Below, one piece after another: positions 53,816-61,710 of a stretch of 64,000 nucleotides of DNA. A program made the position numbers and the translations under genes. The stretch covers positions 496,001-560,000 of the forward strand of contig OZ255625.1 of the NCBI GenBank assembly GCA_965276755.1, given 5' to 3'. The notes below the pieces were generated by a model. The model was given only the letters and a program-made list of their open reading frames with translations, did no database searches and was not told the origin of the DNA. The first letter of the stretch is position 1. Every line of letters starts with the position of its first letter. Source of the stretch: CAJCIS01 sp965276755. Its GTDB lineage: Bacteria; Pseudomonadota; Alphaproteobacteria; Acetobacterales; Acetobacteraceae.

Positions 53816-54264
53816 GGCGCGCCTGGGCATTGCTGGCGTTTTGCCTTCTGGCCGGCTCCGCGCATGCCGTCTCCGACCCCAAGGAAATGCTGCCCGATCC
53901 GGCACAGGAAGCGCGCGCCGAAGCAATTGGCAGCCAGTTGCGTTGCCTCGTGTGCCAAAACGAATCCATTGAGGACAGCGACGCCGATCTGGCGCGCGAT
54001 CTGCGCGCCATCGTGCGCCAGCAGGTAAGCCAGGGGCGCAGCGACCAGCAGATTATTGCCTGGCTCGTTGCGCGTTACGGCGAATTCGTGCGGCTGCGCC
54101 CGCGCCTGATGGCGTCCACCTTGCTGCTATGGGCCACGCCGTTCCTCGGCCTGCTCGCCGGCGGCCTGGCGGCGTGGGCCGGGCTGCGCCGCCGTGTGCC
54201 CGAGCCCGCGCCCCTGAACGCCACCGAACAGGCGCGCGTGCGGGAGCTGACGGGGGCGCCATGA
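53812..54264 (+). CDS. ccmH: CcmH (CycL), apocytochrome thiol-handling subunit
   Basis: 150 residues with GTG start overlapping the ccmG stop. Signal peptide, then GSQLRCLVCQNESIEDSDADLARDLR with the redox LRCxxCQ motif, YGEFVRLRP, and a C-terminal TM (STLLLWATPFLGLLAGGLAAW). Standard short CcmH. Confidence 0.95.
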   Translation: MRRAWALLAFCLLAGSAHAVSDPKEMLPDPAQEARAEAIGSQLRCLVCQNESIEDSDADLARDLRAIVRQQVSQGRSDQQIIAWLVARYGEFVRLRPRLMASTLLLWATPFLGLLAGGLAAWAGLRRRVPEPAPLNATEQARVRELTGAP

Positions 54265-54992
54265 TCTGGCTTGCCGCACTGGCCGTGGCCGCGCTGAGCC
54301 TGGCGCCGCTGGCGCTGTTCACCTGGCGCGGCGGCCGGCTGCGCGGGCGGCAGGAGGCGGCGGTCGCCCTGCACCGCGCCCAACTGGAAGAGCTCGACCG
54401 CGATCTGGCCGAAGGCCGGCTGCTGGTCGCGGAACACGACGCGGCCAGGCTCGAGGTGCAGCGGCGCCTGCTGGCTGACGCTGCATTGCCGGACGGGGCG
54501 GAAGCGGGCGCGGGGCGCGGCTTCGTGCAGGCGATCGCCGTGCTGATCCCGCTTGCCGCCATTGGCCTGTATCTGACCAGCGGCCACCCCGGCTTTCCGC
54601 CGCCGGACTCCGCAGCACCCGCGCCCGCCGGCGCGGCGCCCACGGTCGATCCGGCGCGGCGTGCGCAGGATGAGGCCCTTCTTGGGCAGTTGCGCAATCG
54701 ACTGCCGCTGATGGACCCGCATGCGGCCGAGACGCTGAAAGGCTATGAGGTTCTGGGCAATGCCGAGCTCTCCACCGGCCATCTGCCAGAAGCCGCGGCC
54801 GCGTGGCAGCACGTGCTGAACGAGCGCTTCGATCCGACTTTGGCCGTCGAGACGGCCGAGGTGCTGACTGAGGCGTCCGACCATGTGACGATGCAGGCGC
54901 TGTCCCTGTTCAAGCGCGCGCTGGCCCAGGCGCCCGCCGACGCGCCTTGGCGGGCGATGGCGGAGAAACGTGTGGCGGAGGCGGGCGGATGA
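54261..54992 (+). CDS. ccmI: CcmI (CycH), apocytochrome chaperone
   Basis: 243 residues from ATG 54261 (ATGA overlap with ccmH). Two TM helices (IWLAALAVAALSLAPLALFTW; AIAVLIPLAAIGLYL) separated by a loop with the family pattern LEELDRDLAEGRL, then a periplasmic TPR-like part (LKGYEVLGNAELSTGHLPEAAAAWQHVL). It captures apocytochrome C-termini for haem attachment. Confidence 0.9.
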   Translation: MIWLAALAVAALSLAPLALFTWRGGRLRGRQEAAVALHRAQLEELDRDLAEGRLLVAEHDAARLEVQRRLLADAALPDGAEAGAGRGFVQAIAVLIPLAAIGLYLTSGHPGFPPPDSAAPAPAGAAPTVDPARRAQDEALLGQLRNRLPLMDPHAAETLKGYEVLGNAELSTGHLPEAAAAWQHVLNERFDPTLAVETAEVLTEASDHVTMQALSLFKRALAQAPADAPWRAMAEKRVAEAGG

Positions 54993-55129
54993 GTGAGGAC
55001 AAACCCCAGGGTGAGACGGAGACCAAGCCCGCGCCGCCGAAGATGCCGCCGGAGATTGGTGGGCCGAAGGGGCCTGAGCCTACGCGGTATGGGGATTGGG
55101 AGCAGAAGGGGCGGTGTACGGATTTTTAA
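54989..55129 (+). CDS. DUF1674 protein (SDHAF4-like)
   Basis: 46 residues with the family signature at the C-terminus: EIGGPKGPEPTRYGDWEQKG followed by RCTDF. In mitochondria the relative SDHAF4 protects flavinylated SdhA during complex II assembly; bacterial members are assumed similar. It overlaps the ccmI stop (ATGA), coupling it to respiratory-chain maturation. Confidence 0.88.
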   Translation: MSEDKPQGETETKPAPPKMPPEIGGPKGPEPTRYGDWEQKGRCTDF

Positions 55130-55141
55130 GGGGCAGGAAAG

Positions 55142-55183
55142 AGCTGGGGGGAATGTGCCATTCCCCCCAGACCCCCCGTCATC
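55142..55183. terminator. family A element at the end of the ccm operon
   Basis: CTGGGGGGAATG-TGC-CATTCCCCCCAG plus ACCCCCCGTC, just after the DUF1674 stop. Confidence 0.65.
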
Positions 55184-55228
55184 ATTTAAACAAAGCCAAA
55201 TTCGACCCACATCTGATATAACATACCT

Positions 55229-56206
55229 ATGGACCCGTTTTCTACCGCCGCAGGCTGGCTCGCCGAGAACGCGCTCATCCCGCTCCTCTACCGCTTCGAC
55301 ATGATGCAGTGGGAGGAGATCGGCTACGGCTGGCTGCTCGTGGCCCTCTACGGCATCGCACAAGTGCTGCTGATGCTTGCCGTGTGCTGGCCGATGGAAC
55401 GCTTCGCGCGGCTGGAACACTGGCCCGACAATCGTGCGGTCGGCGTCGATATCTTCTACACGCTGCTCAACCGCATCGGCGTCATGCCATTGGTGACCTT
55501 CGTGCTGTTCTATCAGCTGCAGGTCTGGCTGAACGGCGCGCTGACCGACCACGGCTACGTGCCGCCGACGCTGGAGAGCGTCTTCCCTTGGCTGATGGGC
55601 AGGCAAGGGATCAGCCTGATTATCTACGTGCTGATATTGGATTGCGCCGATTACTGGCGTCACCGACTCAGCCACCGCTTTGCCTGGTGGTATGCACTGC
55701 ATTCGGTGCACCACGCGCAAAAGCAGATGACGTTCTGGTCCGATGACCGCAATCACGTGCTGGACGATGCCATTGCATTTGTGTGGTTCCTCGCACTCGG
55801 CCTGCTGATCGGCATTCCGCCGATGCAGTTTCCGATCGTCATCCTCGTGCTGCGTTTTCTCGAAAGCATGAGCCACGCCAATGCGCGCGTGGGCTTTGGG
55901 CGGTTGGGCGAGCGGCTGCTGATTTCACCGCGCTTCCATCGCGCCCATCATGGCATTCTGGCCGCTGGTCAGACGAGTTGCAATTACGGTGCGACGTTTC
56001 CGTTCTGGGACGTGCTGTTCGGGACTGCGGATTTTTCACGCGCTTATGCGCAGACGGGTGATCCCTCGGCGCCGGCGGCTATGGTGAGCGGGAGCTGGAT
56101 GCAGCAGCAGGTAGCTGGGGTTGTGCGGTTGTTGCGCGCTGTGAGGAGACGCCAAGGGAAGAAGATTGGGGGGCGCGCCGCCCCCCAAACCCCGTCTTCA
56201 GTTTAG
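55229..56206 (+). CDS. fatty acid hydroxylase / sterol desaturase family protein
   Basis: 325 residues, several TM helices. The di-iron histidine boxes are present: HRLSH, HSVHH and HRAHH, with further conserved His in SDDRNH and ESMSHAN. An integral-membrane oxygenase for a lipid substrate, possibly fatty acid, hopanoid or carotenoid. The C-terminal residues (IGGRAAPQTPSSV) are encoded by a family A element, so the original end was probably shorter or different. Confidence 0.87.
   Translation: MDPFSTAAGWLAENALIPLLYRFDMMQWEEIGYGWLLVALYGIAQVLLMLAVCWPMERFARLEHWPDNRAVGVDIFYTLLNRIGVMPLVTFVLFYQLQVWLNGALTDHGYVPPTLESVFPWLMGRQGISLIIYVLILDCADYWRHRLSHRFAWWYALHSVHHAQKQMTFWSDDRNHVLDDAIAFVWFLALGLLIGIPPMQFPIVILVLRFLESMSHANARVGFGRLGERLLISPRFHRAHHGILAAGQTSCNYGATFPFWDVLFGTADFSRAYAQTGDPSAPAAMVSGSWMQQQVAGVVRLLRAVRRRQGKKIGGRAAPQTPSSV
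56164..56203. repeat. family A element overlapping the desaturase 3' end
   Basis: TTGGGGGGCG-CGC-CGCCCCCCAA, a perfect stem with CG/CG arms, followed by ACCCCGTC. It lies inside the reading frame. Confidence 0.7.
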
Positions 56207-56207
56207 G
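56193..56207 (+). repeat. 15-bp direct repeat, left copy
   Basis: CGTCTTCAGTTTAGG; the second copy is at 56432-56446, 239 bp downstream. The TAG of both copies terminates a frame ending SSV. Confidence 0.7.
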
Positions 56208-56274
56208 TGATGACGGCGCCGAATCGGCCCTTGATCGCGACGCGCTGGAAGACCTCGCCTGGGTCGACAGCGGG

Positions 56275-56446
56275 ATGCCTGATGCTGACGTCGGCTACGG
56301 GCCCGATGCGCCCAAACTCTCTGCAGAACAGCTCGAGAAGTTTACGTCCGCATTCTATGTTCAGATCGCGGCGCCCGCACTCAAGCCCACCGGCAGGGTT
56401 GGAAAGAAAGGCCGCGCCGTCAACCGAACCGCGTCTTCAGTTTAGG
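56275..56446 (+). CDS. small acidic ORF or gene remnant, unknown
   Basis: A frame from about 56209 to the TAG at 56444-56446 reads convincingly (ALEDLAWVDSGMPDADVGYG ... KLSAEQLEKFTSAFYVQIAAP ... GRVGKKGRAVNRTASSV), but its only ATG is 56275, giving 56 residues. It may be a decayed gene 3' end bounded by the 15-bp repeats, or a small partner of the kinase that starts 8 nt later. No family recognised. Confidence 0.4.
56432..56446 (+). repeat. 15-bp direct repeat, right copy
   Basis: CGTCTTCAGTTTAGG, identical to 56193-56207. Confidence 0.7.
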
Positions 56447-56453
56447 CAGCGTC

Positions 56454-57020
56454 TTGGCGGGTGAGGTTCCACGCATCATCATTATCAATGGCGTGGGGAG
56501 TGTCGGCAAGACATCCACGGCGCTGGCGCTGCAACAGCTTCTGTCCACGCCATTCCTGTACGTCGCCATGGACGGGTTCATTGCCATGTTGCCGCCGCGG
56601 ATGTTCGGGCATCCCGACGGCATGGTTTTCAACTCATCGCATCACGGCGATAAACGCGTCGTCGCCGTGACCACCGGCACCATCATGGCGCAGGCCTTGC
56701 GTGGCATGCGCCATGCCATTCGCGCAATGGCCGCGCAGGGCAACAATCTCATCGTGGACGATGTCATGGTGGGACAGGGTGAGGCCGCGGAATACCGACT
56801 ATTGCTGGCAGAATTCGACGTGCGCTTTGTAGGGCTGCATGCGCCGCTGGACGTGCTCGAGGAGCGGGAGCGGCGACGAGGGGACAGGGAGATCGGCCTG
56901 GCCCGCGGGCAAATCGACCGTGTTCACGTCGGCATCAGGTACGATCTCAAGATCGACACCGCGCACACCACGCCTGAGATTAATGCACAGGCGATCCGCG
57001 CCGCATTCAACCTAACGTAA
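56454..57020 (+). CDS. chloramphenicol-phosphotransferase-like (CPT) P-loop kinase
   Basis: 188 residues with TTG start. Walker A NGVGSVGKTSTALALQ, then FLYVAMDGFIAMLPPRMFG, NLIVDDVM and the FVGLHAPLDVLEERERRRGDREIG lid region, in the order of the CPT family. Such enzymes phosphorylate small hydroxylated substrates; antibiotic resistance is only one possibility. The fold is also related to zeta toxins. Confidence 0.82.
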   Translation: MAGEVPRIIIINGVGSVGKTSTALALQQLLSTPFLYVAMDGFIAMLPPRMFGHPDGMVFNSSHHGDKRVVAVTTGTIMAQALRGMRHAIRAMAAQGNNLIVDDVMVGQGEAAEYRLLLAEFDVRFVGLHAPLDVLEERERRRGDREIGLARGQIDRVHVGIRYDLKIDTAHTTPEINAQAIRAAFNLT

Positions 57021-57064
57021 AATGTGTCGTCCTTCTTGGCGCAAGAAAGGCGGCCGCCAAACAG

Positions 57065-57111
57065 ACAAAAGTTTTTTGCTTCTTTTTTCAAAAAAGAAGA
57101 ACTTCCTTCCC
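57065..57111. terminator. family B hairpin between convergent genes
   Basis: CTTCTTTTTT-C-AAAAAAGAAG with adjacent CAAAAGTTTTTTG. Immediately 3' of both the CPT gene and the facing hydrolase. Confidence 0.75.
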
Positions 57112-57112
57112 C

Positions 57113-57778
57113 TCAATCCGCCGCCAGTGCCATCGTCTTGCGCGCCTGCACCTTGGTCACATAATCCTCCAAGGCGTCGCCCACCTGCTCGGCATGGTTG
57201 GCAAACACGTGATCCGCACCCGCAAATATCCGGTAATCAACCGTCACGTTCTTCTGCGTGTTCAGCTTGTCGACAAGCTTCTTGACCGAAGGCTCGGGCA
57301 CCAGCTCGTCGACATCGCCATGCACCAGCAATCCGCCGCAAGGGCAGGGGGCCAGAAAGCCGAAATCATAATGGCTCGCTGGAGGTGCGACAGAAATCCA
57401 GCCCGACACCTCAGGCCGGCGCATCAGCAACTGCATGCCGACGAACGCACCGAACGAGTAGCCGGCGATCCACAGTCCGCCATGGCTCGGGTTGACCATC
57501 TGCATCCAGTCGAGCGCGGAGGCCGCATCGCCTATCTCGCCAATTCCGCCATCGTAGCGCCCCTGGCTGCGCCCCACGCCACGGAAGTTGAAGCGCATCA
57601 CCGAAAAGCCGAGCTTTTGGAAGCTCTGGTACATCGTGTAGGTGATGCGGTTGTTCATCGTGCCGCCATGCAACGGGTGCGGGTGCATGATCAGCGCCAG
57701 CGGCGCGCCCTGCTCGCGGCTATGGTGGTAGCGTCCCTCAAGCCGTCCATCAGGACCGGCGAACATCACCTCAGGCAT
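57113..57778 (-). CDS. alpha/beta hydrolase (dienelactone-hydrolase-like)
   Basis: 221 residues. Oxyanion-type HPHPLHGGTMNN, MRFNFRGVGRSQG, nucleophile in IAGYSFGAFVG, catalytic Asp in HGDVDELVP and His in GADHVFANH. A widespread alphaproteobacterial hydrolase, often found near Fe-S-assembly cysteine desulfurases, as here. Substrate unknown. Divergent from the first cysteine desulfurase. Confidence 0.9.
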   Translation of the reverse strand: MPEVMFAGPDGRLEGRYHHSREQGAPLALIMHPHPLHGGTMNNRITYTMYQSFQKLGFSVMRFNFRGVGRSQGRYDGGIGEIGDAASALDWMQMVNPSHGGLWIAGYSFGAFVGMQLLMRRPEVSGWISVAPPASHYDFGFLAPCPCGGLLVHGDVDELVPEPSVKKLVDKLNTQKNVTVDYRIFAGADHVFANHAEQVGDALEDYVTKVQARKTMALAAD

Positions 57779-57984
57779 CTTGTTTCTTCATTCATTCTAC
57801 GGTGCGGCCGCGGGACGGCACGCACCTGGTTCCAGACAAAAGGACTCTAGCCGCACCATGCACTGCGCGGCGAAACCTGACGCAAACGTGAGCAAAAGCC
57901 GGCATTCCGGCGTGCCCAGGGCGCGGAATATAGGCAAGTTCTCCCGTTGGTTAACACCTTAATCGTATGCGCCCGCGCACTTAT

Positions 57985-57996
57985 CTGTCGCGACAG
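57985..57996. promoter_or_regulatory. perfect palindrome upstream of cysteine desulfurase 1
   Basis: CTGTCGCGACAG, about 50 nt before the GTG start in a 268-bp divergent region that is otherwise featureless. A possible operator; short GC palindromes also occur by chance. Confidence 0.35.
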
Positions 57997-58046
57997 GCAG
58001 TCCGCCAGCGCATGTGTCCAGGAATCAGGCACATGGAAGGATTTGC

Positions 58047-59114
58047 GTGACATATCTAGACGCAAACGCCTCCGAGCCGCTCCGGCCGGAGGCGCGCGAG
58101 GCGGTTTTGGCCGCCATGGCGGTGACCGGCAACCCCTCCAGCATACACGCCCCTGGCCGCGCGGCGCGGCACGCCCTCGAATCGGCGCGCGCGCGCCTCG
58201 CCCGTCACGTCGCGGTCGCACCTGCTGACATCGTGCTCTGCTCAGGGGGCACCGAGGCCAATGCGCTGGCAATCACGGCGCTCGCACCTGGCCGCCGCGT
58301 CCTGATCGGCGCCACGGAACACGACGCGGTCCGCGCCGCCTATCCTGGCGCCACGGCGCTTGCAGTGCTCAGGGACGGCACGCTCGACCTGAACGCGCTG
58401 GTGGGCGCGCTGCGCCAGCCCGGCCGCGCTTTGGTGTGCTGCATGGCCGCCAATAACGAAACGGGCGTTCTGCACCCAATGGCGGAGATCGCCGCCCTTT
58501 GCCTCGCCCACGGTGCTTTGCTGCACGTGGATGCCGTACAGGCCGCCGGCCGCATGGACCTGCCGCAAGGCTGGGACACGATGGCGCTCTCCGGTCACAA
58601 GCTCGGCGGCCCGCTGGGTGCCGGCGCGCTGATCGTTTCGCCTGCCTTGCATTTGACTGCGCTGATCGCCGGCGGCGGGCAGGAGCGGGGGCGCCGCGGC
58701 GGCACACCTGCGCTGCCCGCGATCGCCGGCTTCGCCGCGGCTTTTGATGCGGCCGTCCCAGGCGCCCCCCATTTGCGCGACAGGTTGGAACGCGCGGCCG
58801 TCGAAGCGGGCGCCATCGTCTGCGGCACCGGCCCGCGCCTGCACAATACGAGTTGTCTTGCCCTGCCGGGCGTGCGGGCCGAGACACAGGTGATCGCGCT
58901 GGACCTGGCTGGCTATGCGGTCTCGGCGGGTGCGGCGTGCAGTTCGGGCAAGGTCGGTGCCAGTCACGTGCTGACGGCCATGGGGTTCGGCGAATTGGCC
59001 GGTAGTGCGATACGTATTTCATTGCCGTGGAACGTCACCCAAGCAGCAGTTGAAAACTTCATCGACAGCTATGGTGAGATGGCGAAACGCCTGCGCAAGC
59101 GAGTGGCGAACTGA
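58047..59114 (+). CDS. cysteine desulfurase (NifS/IscS-like, class V aminotransferase) 1
   Basis: 355 residues from GTG 58047, chosen because GGAAGGA lies 5 nt upstream and the family begins YLDANAS; ATG 58014 is possible. PLP lysine in ALSGHKLGGPLGAG, GGTEANALAI, HVDAVQAAGRMD, and the persulfide cysteine in SAGAACSSGKVGAS. Shorter and more divergent than the second copy; such paralogues usually precede iscS in alphaproteobacteria and their exact role is unclear. Confidence 0.9.
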   Translation: MTYLDANASEPLRPEAREAVLAAMAVTGNPSSIHAPGRAARHALESARARLARHVAVAPADIVLCSGGTEANALAITALAPGRRVLIGATEHDAVRAAYPGATALAVLRDGTLDLNALVGALRQPGRALVCCMAANNETGVLHPMAEIAALCLAHGALLHVDAVQAAGRMDLPQGWDTMALSGHKLGGPLGAGALIVSPALHLTALIAGGGQERGRRGGTPALPAIAGFAAAFDAAVPGAPHLRDRLERAAVEAGAIVCGTGPRLHNTSCLALPGVRAETQVIALDLAGYAVSAGAACSSGKVGASHVLTAMGFGELAGSAIRISLPWNVTQAAVENFIDSYGEMAKRLRKRVAN

Positions 59115-59137
59115 TGTGGGCCTGCTTCTGCTTTCGA

Positions 59138-59183
59138 AAGGAAGTGTTGTTCTTTTTTGAAAAAAAGAACCAAAAAACTTTTG
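59138..59183. terminator. family B hairpin between convergent genes
   Basis: GTTCTTTTTTGAAAAAAAGAAC followed by CAAAAAACTTTTG. Compared with 61.6 kb, the outer pairs change together (GTTC/GAAC for GTCC/GGAC). Confidence 0.75.
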
Positions 59184-59972
59184 TCAGTTGGCTTGTAGCG
59201 CCAGACCGCGGCCCAGGAGGAAGACAAAGCCAAGGGCCACAATCAATCCCAGCGCAATCATTCCGTACGAGCGCGGAATGGCGCCGCAGCCGGGCTCGCT
59301 CGTTACGACATTATCCATGCTGGTCAGGCTGGCGCCAATACCGATCGTGCAGCCAAGCGCCAGAAGCATCGGCATGACAGCTATCCTGCCACCCGCGATC
59401 TCGGCCATGCACGCAACAAACGCGGCCGCGGCCGCGGGCACGAGGGCCCGGCGGCGCAAATCCTTTGCGGCCGCAGCGCCCCCACAAAACAGCCGAGCCG
59501 CGACGTGCAAGCATCCGTAGTAGCCCAAAGCCGCCGCTGCCGCCAACGGCACCCGCCAGGCCCAGGACGGCATCACGCCCGCAAACAAGACCGGCCAATC
59601 GCCAAACCCGGTCGCCGAACCCACAGCCATGTAGCCGCAGAAGACGAGTGCATTGAAGGAAAACCCCAGCCACAGCAACAGGCCCATCTCCGGCCGAATC
59701 CTGCGCCAACTGCGCAGCACCAGCAAACACGCGAGGGCGGCAATCGCGTTCATTGCCGGGCCTGCGGCAACCAGGAGCATGCTCGTCTGACTGCACCGCA
59801 TCCAAAGCGGCGCGACCACAAGAAGCCCGTGCCCCTGCGCCAGACAGACGCCGCCATGGCCCGCCGCCTCGTGCAGCAAGGCCTGGCCGGCATGGGCCAG
59901 CACGCCGGCGGCCATCAACGTGGGCAGGTCGTCGCGGTCGCGCGTGCGTATGTCGTGCGGATGGGTCGTCAC
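59184..59972 (-). CDS. polytopic membrane protein with HExxGH motif
   Basis: 262 residues from GTG 59972, about six TM helices. ALLHEAAGHGG near residue 33 resembles the HELLGHG type of putative membrane metalloprotease, with one residue more than HExxH, and it continues with LAQGHGLLVVAPL. A second motif such as NPDG/LDG is not evident; GPAMNAIAAL near residue 71 resembles the Asn-containing helix of M50 proteins. Function uncertain. It lies antisense inside the Fe-S gene group, overlapped upstream by no real gene. Confidence 0.6.
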   Translation of the reverse strand: MTTHPHDIRTRDRDDLPTLMAAGVLAHAGQALLHEAAGHGGVCLAQGHGLLVVAPLWMRCSQTSMLLVAAGPAMNAIAALACLLVLRSWRRIRPEMGLLLWLGFSFNALVFCGYMAVGSATGFGDWPVLFAGVMPSWAWRVPLAAAAALGYYGCLHVAARLFCGGAAAAKDLRRRALVPAAAAAFVACMAEIAGGRIAVMPMLLALGCTIGIGASLTSMDNVVTSEPGCGAIPRSYGMIALGLIVALGFVFLLGRGLALQAN

Positions 59973-60132
59973 GAGAGCTGTGCCTCAAGCCGGGAAGCAC
60001 GGCGCTCTGCAGCAACGGTGCCACGGCCTTTCTCCTGGCGGACGCGCAGCCCAGGTGGCATCGGGCGCCAGATGCTGGCCATGCGTGACACGCCGGCTCG
60101 CAGCTATGCGCGCGCAGGGCCATAATGGGGCG

Positions 60133-61290
60133 ATGATCTACCTCGACCACCACGCCAGCACGCCGTGTGATCCGGCGGTGCTAGACGCCATGATGCCGTG
60201 GTTCACGCAGGATTACGCAAATCCGCACAGCGCCGAGCACGCAGCCGGCCGTCGCGCCGCCGCCGCCATAGAGGGCGCGCGCGCCGAAATCGCCGCCCTG
60301 ATCGGCGCGCAACCGGCCGAGATCATCTTCACCAGCGGTGCGACAGAAGCCAACAACCTGGCCATCAAGGGCGCAGCCCGTTTTGCCGGCCCCGCCGCGC
60401 GCGCCCGCCTGATTAGCGCGGCCAACGAGCACAAATGCGTCCTGCAAACCGTGCTCGATCTGGGTCGCGAAGGCTTCGAACCCCACATCCTTGCCGTCGC
60501 GGCAGATGGTGGCGTGCCTGCAGAGCCGCTCCGCGCGGCGCTGCAGGTCGCGCCCACGCTGCTGGTCAGCATCATGGCCGCGCATAACGAGACCGGTCGC
60601 ATTCAGGATATCGCCGGCCTGGCGCACATTGCGCACGAAGCGGGCGCGAAATTCCACAGCGACATCGCCCAGGCCGCCGGACGCATCGACATTGACGTAT
60701 GTGCCTGGGACATCGATCTGGCCTCGATCAGCGCGCACAAGCTCTATGGTCCAAAGGGCATCGGCGCGCTCTTCGTTCGCCGCCACCCGCGCATGCGCCT
60801 GGCGCCGCTGTTTTCCGGCGGCGGGCAGGAGAGGGTGTTGCGCGCCGGCACCATCCCGACGCCGCTTGCGGTCGGTTTCGGCGAGGCGGCGCGGCTGGCA
60901 CGCCTGCGCCTGGCCGAAGATCAGGTGCATATCGCCGAGCTGCGGGACCGGCTGCTCGCCGGCCTGCGCCAGGCGATCCCCGGGGTTGCGGTCAACGGTG
61001 CCATGGCGCCGCGCCTGGCCGGCAATCTCAGCCTGCGCCTGCCAGCGGGCCTGCGCGCGCTCGATCTGATCGCCGCCTGCCCGCAGATCGCCATGTCCAC
61101 CGGTTCGGCCTGCACCTCGGCCGATATCGCACCCAGCCACGCCCTGCTGGCGCTTGGCCTAACACCGGGCGAGGCGGGAGCGACCTTGCGCCTGGGTATT
61201 GGACGAACTACCAGCGCGGCGGAGATCAATGCCGCGGTTGCCGCCATCGGCGCCGCCATCCATGCCCTTTCCGCCGAGGCCAAAGCCTGA
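60133..61290 (+). CDS. cysteine desulfurase (IscS/NifS) 2
   Basis: 385 residues from ATG 60133; an open frame back to 59920 is not coding. Starts MIYLDHHASTPCDP. TSGATEANNLAIKG, ISAANEHKCVLQT, PLP lysine in ISAHKLYGPKGIGAL, GGGQERVLRAGT, and persulfide cysteine in STGSACTSADIAPSH. It supplies sulfur for Fe-S clusters. The ferredoxin gene follows by one base. Confidence 0.94.
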   Translation: MIYLDHHASTPCDPAVLDAMMPWFTQDYANPHSAEHAAGRRAAAAIEGARAEIAALIGAQPAEIIFTSGATEANNLAIKGAARFAGPAARARLISAANEHKCVLQTVLDLGREGFEPHILAVAADGGVPAEPLRAALQVAPTLLVSIMAAHNETGRIQDIAGLAHIAHEAGAKFHSDIAQAAGRIDIDVCAWDIDLASISAHKLYGPKGIGALFVRRHPRMRLAPLFSGGGQERVLRAGTIPTPLAVGFGEAARLARLRLAEDQVHIAELRDRLLAGLRQAIPGVAVNGAMAPRLAGNLSLRLPAGLRALDLIAACPQIAMSTGSACTSADIAPSHALLALGLTPGEAGATLRLGIGRTTSAAEINAAVAAIGAAIHALSAEAKA

Positions 61291-61291
61291 C

Positions 61292-61621
61292 ATGCCGACA
61301 CTGATCTTCGTCGAAAAGAACGGCCAGGAGCGCGCGGTCGACGCGCCACTCGGGCTGTCGGTGCTGGAGATCGCGCATAAGCACGGCGTGGACATCGAAG
61401 GCGCCTGCGAGGGTTCGCTGGCGTGCTCGACGTGCCATGTCATCGTCGATCCCGCCTGGTATCCGAAATTGGCCAAGGCCACCGAGGATGAGGAGGATAT
61501 GCTGGACCTGGCTTTTGGGCTGCAGGCGACCAGCCGGCTTGGGTGTCAGATCGTCATGACGCCCGAACTCGATGGGCTGCGCGTCAAATTGCCGGCCAGC
61601 ACGCGCAATGCGGGGCTTTGA
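61292..61621 (+). CDS. fdx: [2Fe-2S] ferredoxin, ISC/adrenodoxin type
   Basis: 109 residues. Cluster ligands C-x5-C-x2-C in GACEGSLACSTCHV, fourth Cys in SRLGCQIVMTPELDGL. EEDEMLDLA-type acidic helix (ATEDEEDMLDLAFGL) is the partner-binding region. It likely donates electrons during Fe-S cluster assembly with the adjacent cysteine desulfurase. Confidence 0.95.
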   Translation: MPTLIFVEKNGQERAVDAPLGLSVLEIAHKHGVDIEGACEGSLACSTCHVIVDPAWYPKLAKATEDEEDMLDLAFGLQATSRLGCQIVMTPELDGLRVKLPASTRNAGL

Positions 61622-61629
61622 GGGTAGGG

Positions 61630-61673
61630 CAGGAAGCAGTCCTTTTTTGAAAAAAAGGACCAAAAAACTTTTG
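61630..61673. terminator. family B hairpin 3' of fdx
   Basis: GTCCTTTTTTGAAAAAAAGGAC followed by CAAAAAACTTTTG; the best conserved copy here. Confidence 0.75.
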
Positions 61674-61710
61674 CTCCTTTGTTGCACGATGATGGGAGGC
61701 TTGCCTTAGC

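Noticed and set aside
57779..58046. tRNA or small RNA in the hydrolase-desulfurase gap
   Set aside because: No cloverleaf or T-loop consensus and no terminator-like hairpin; only a 12-bp palindrome was noted.
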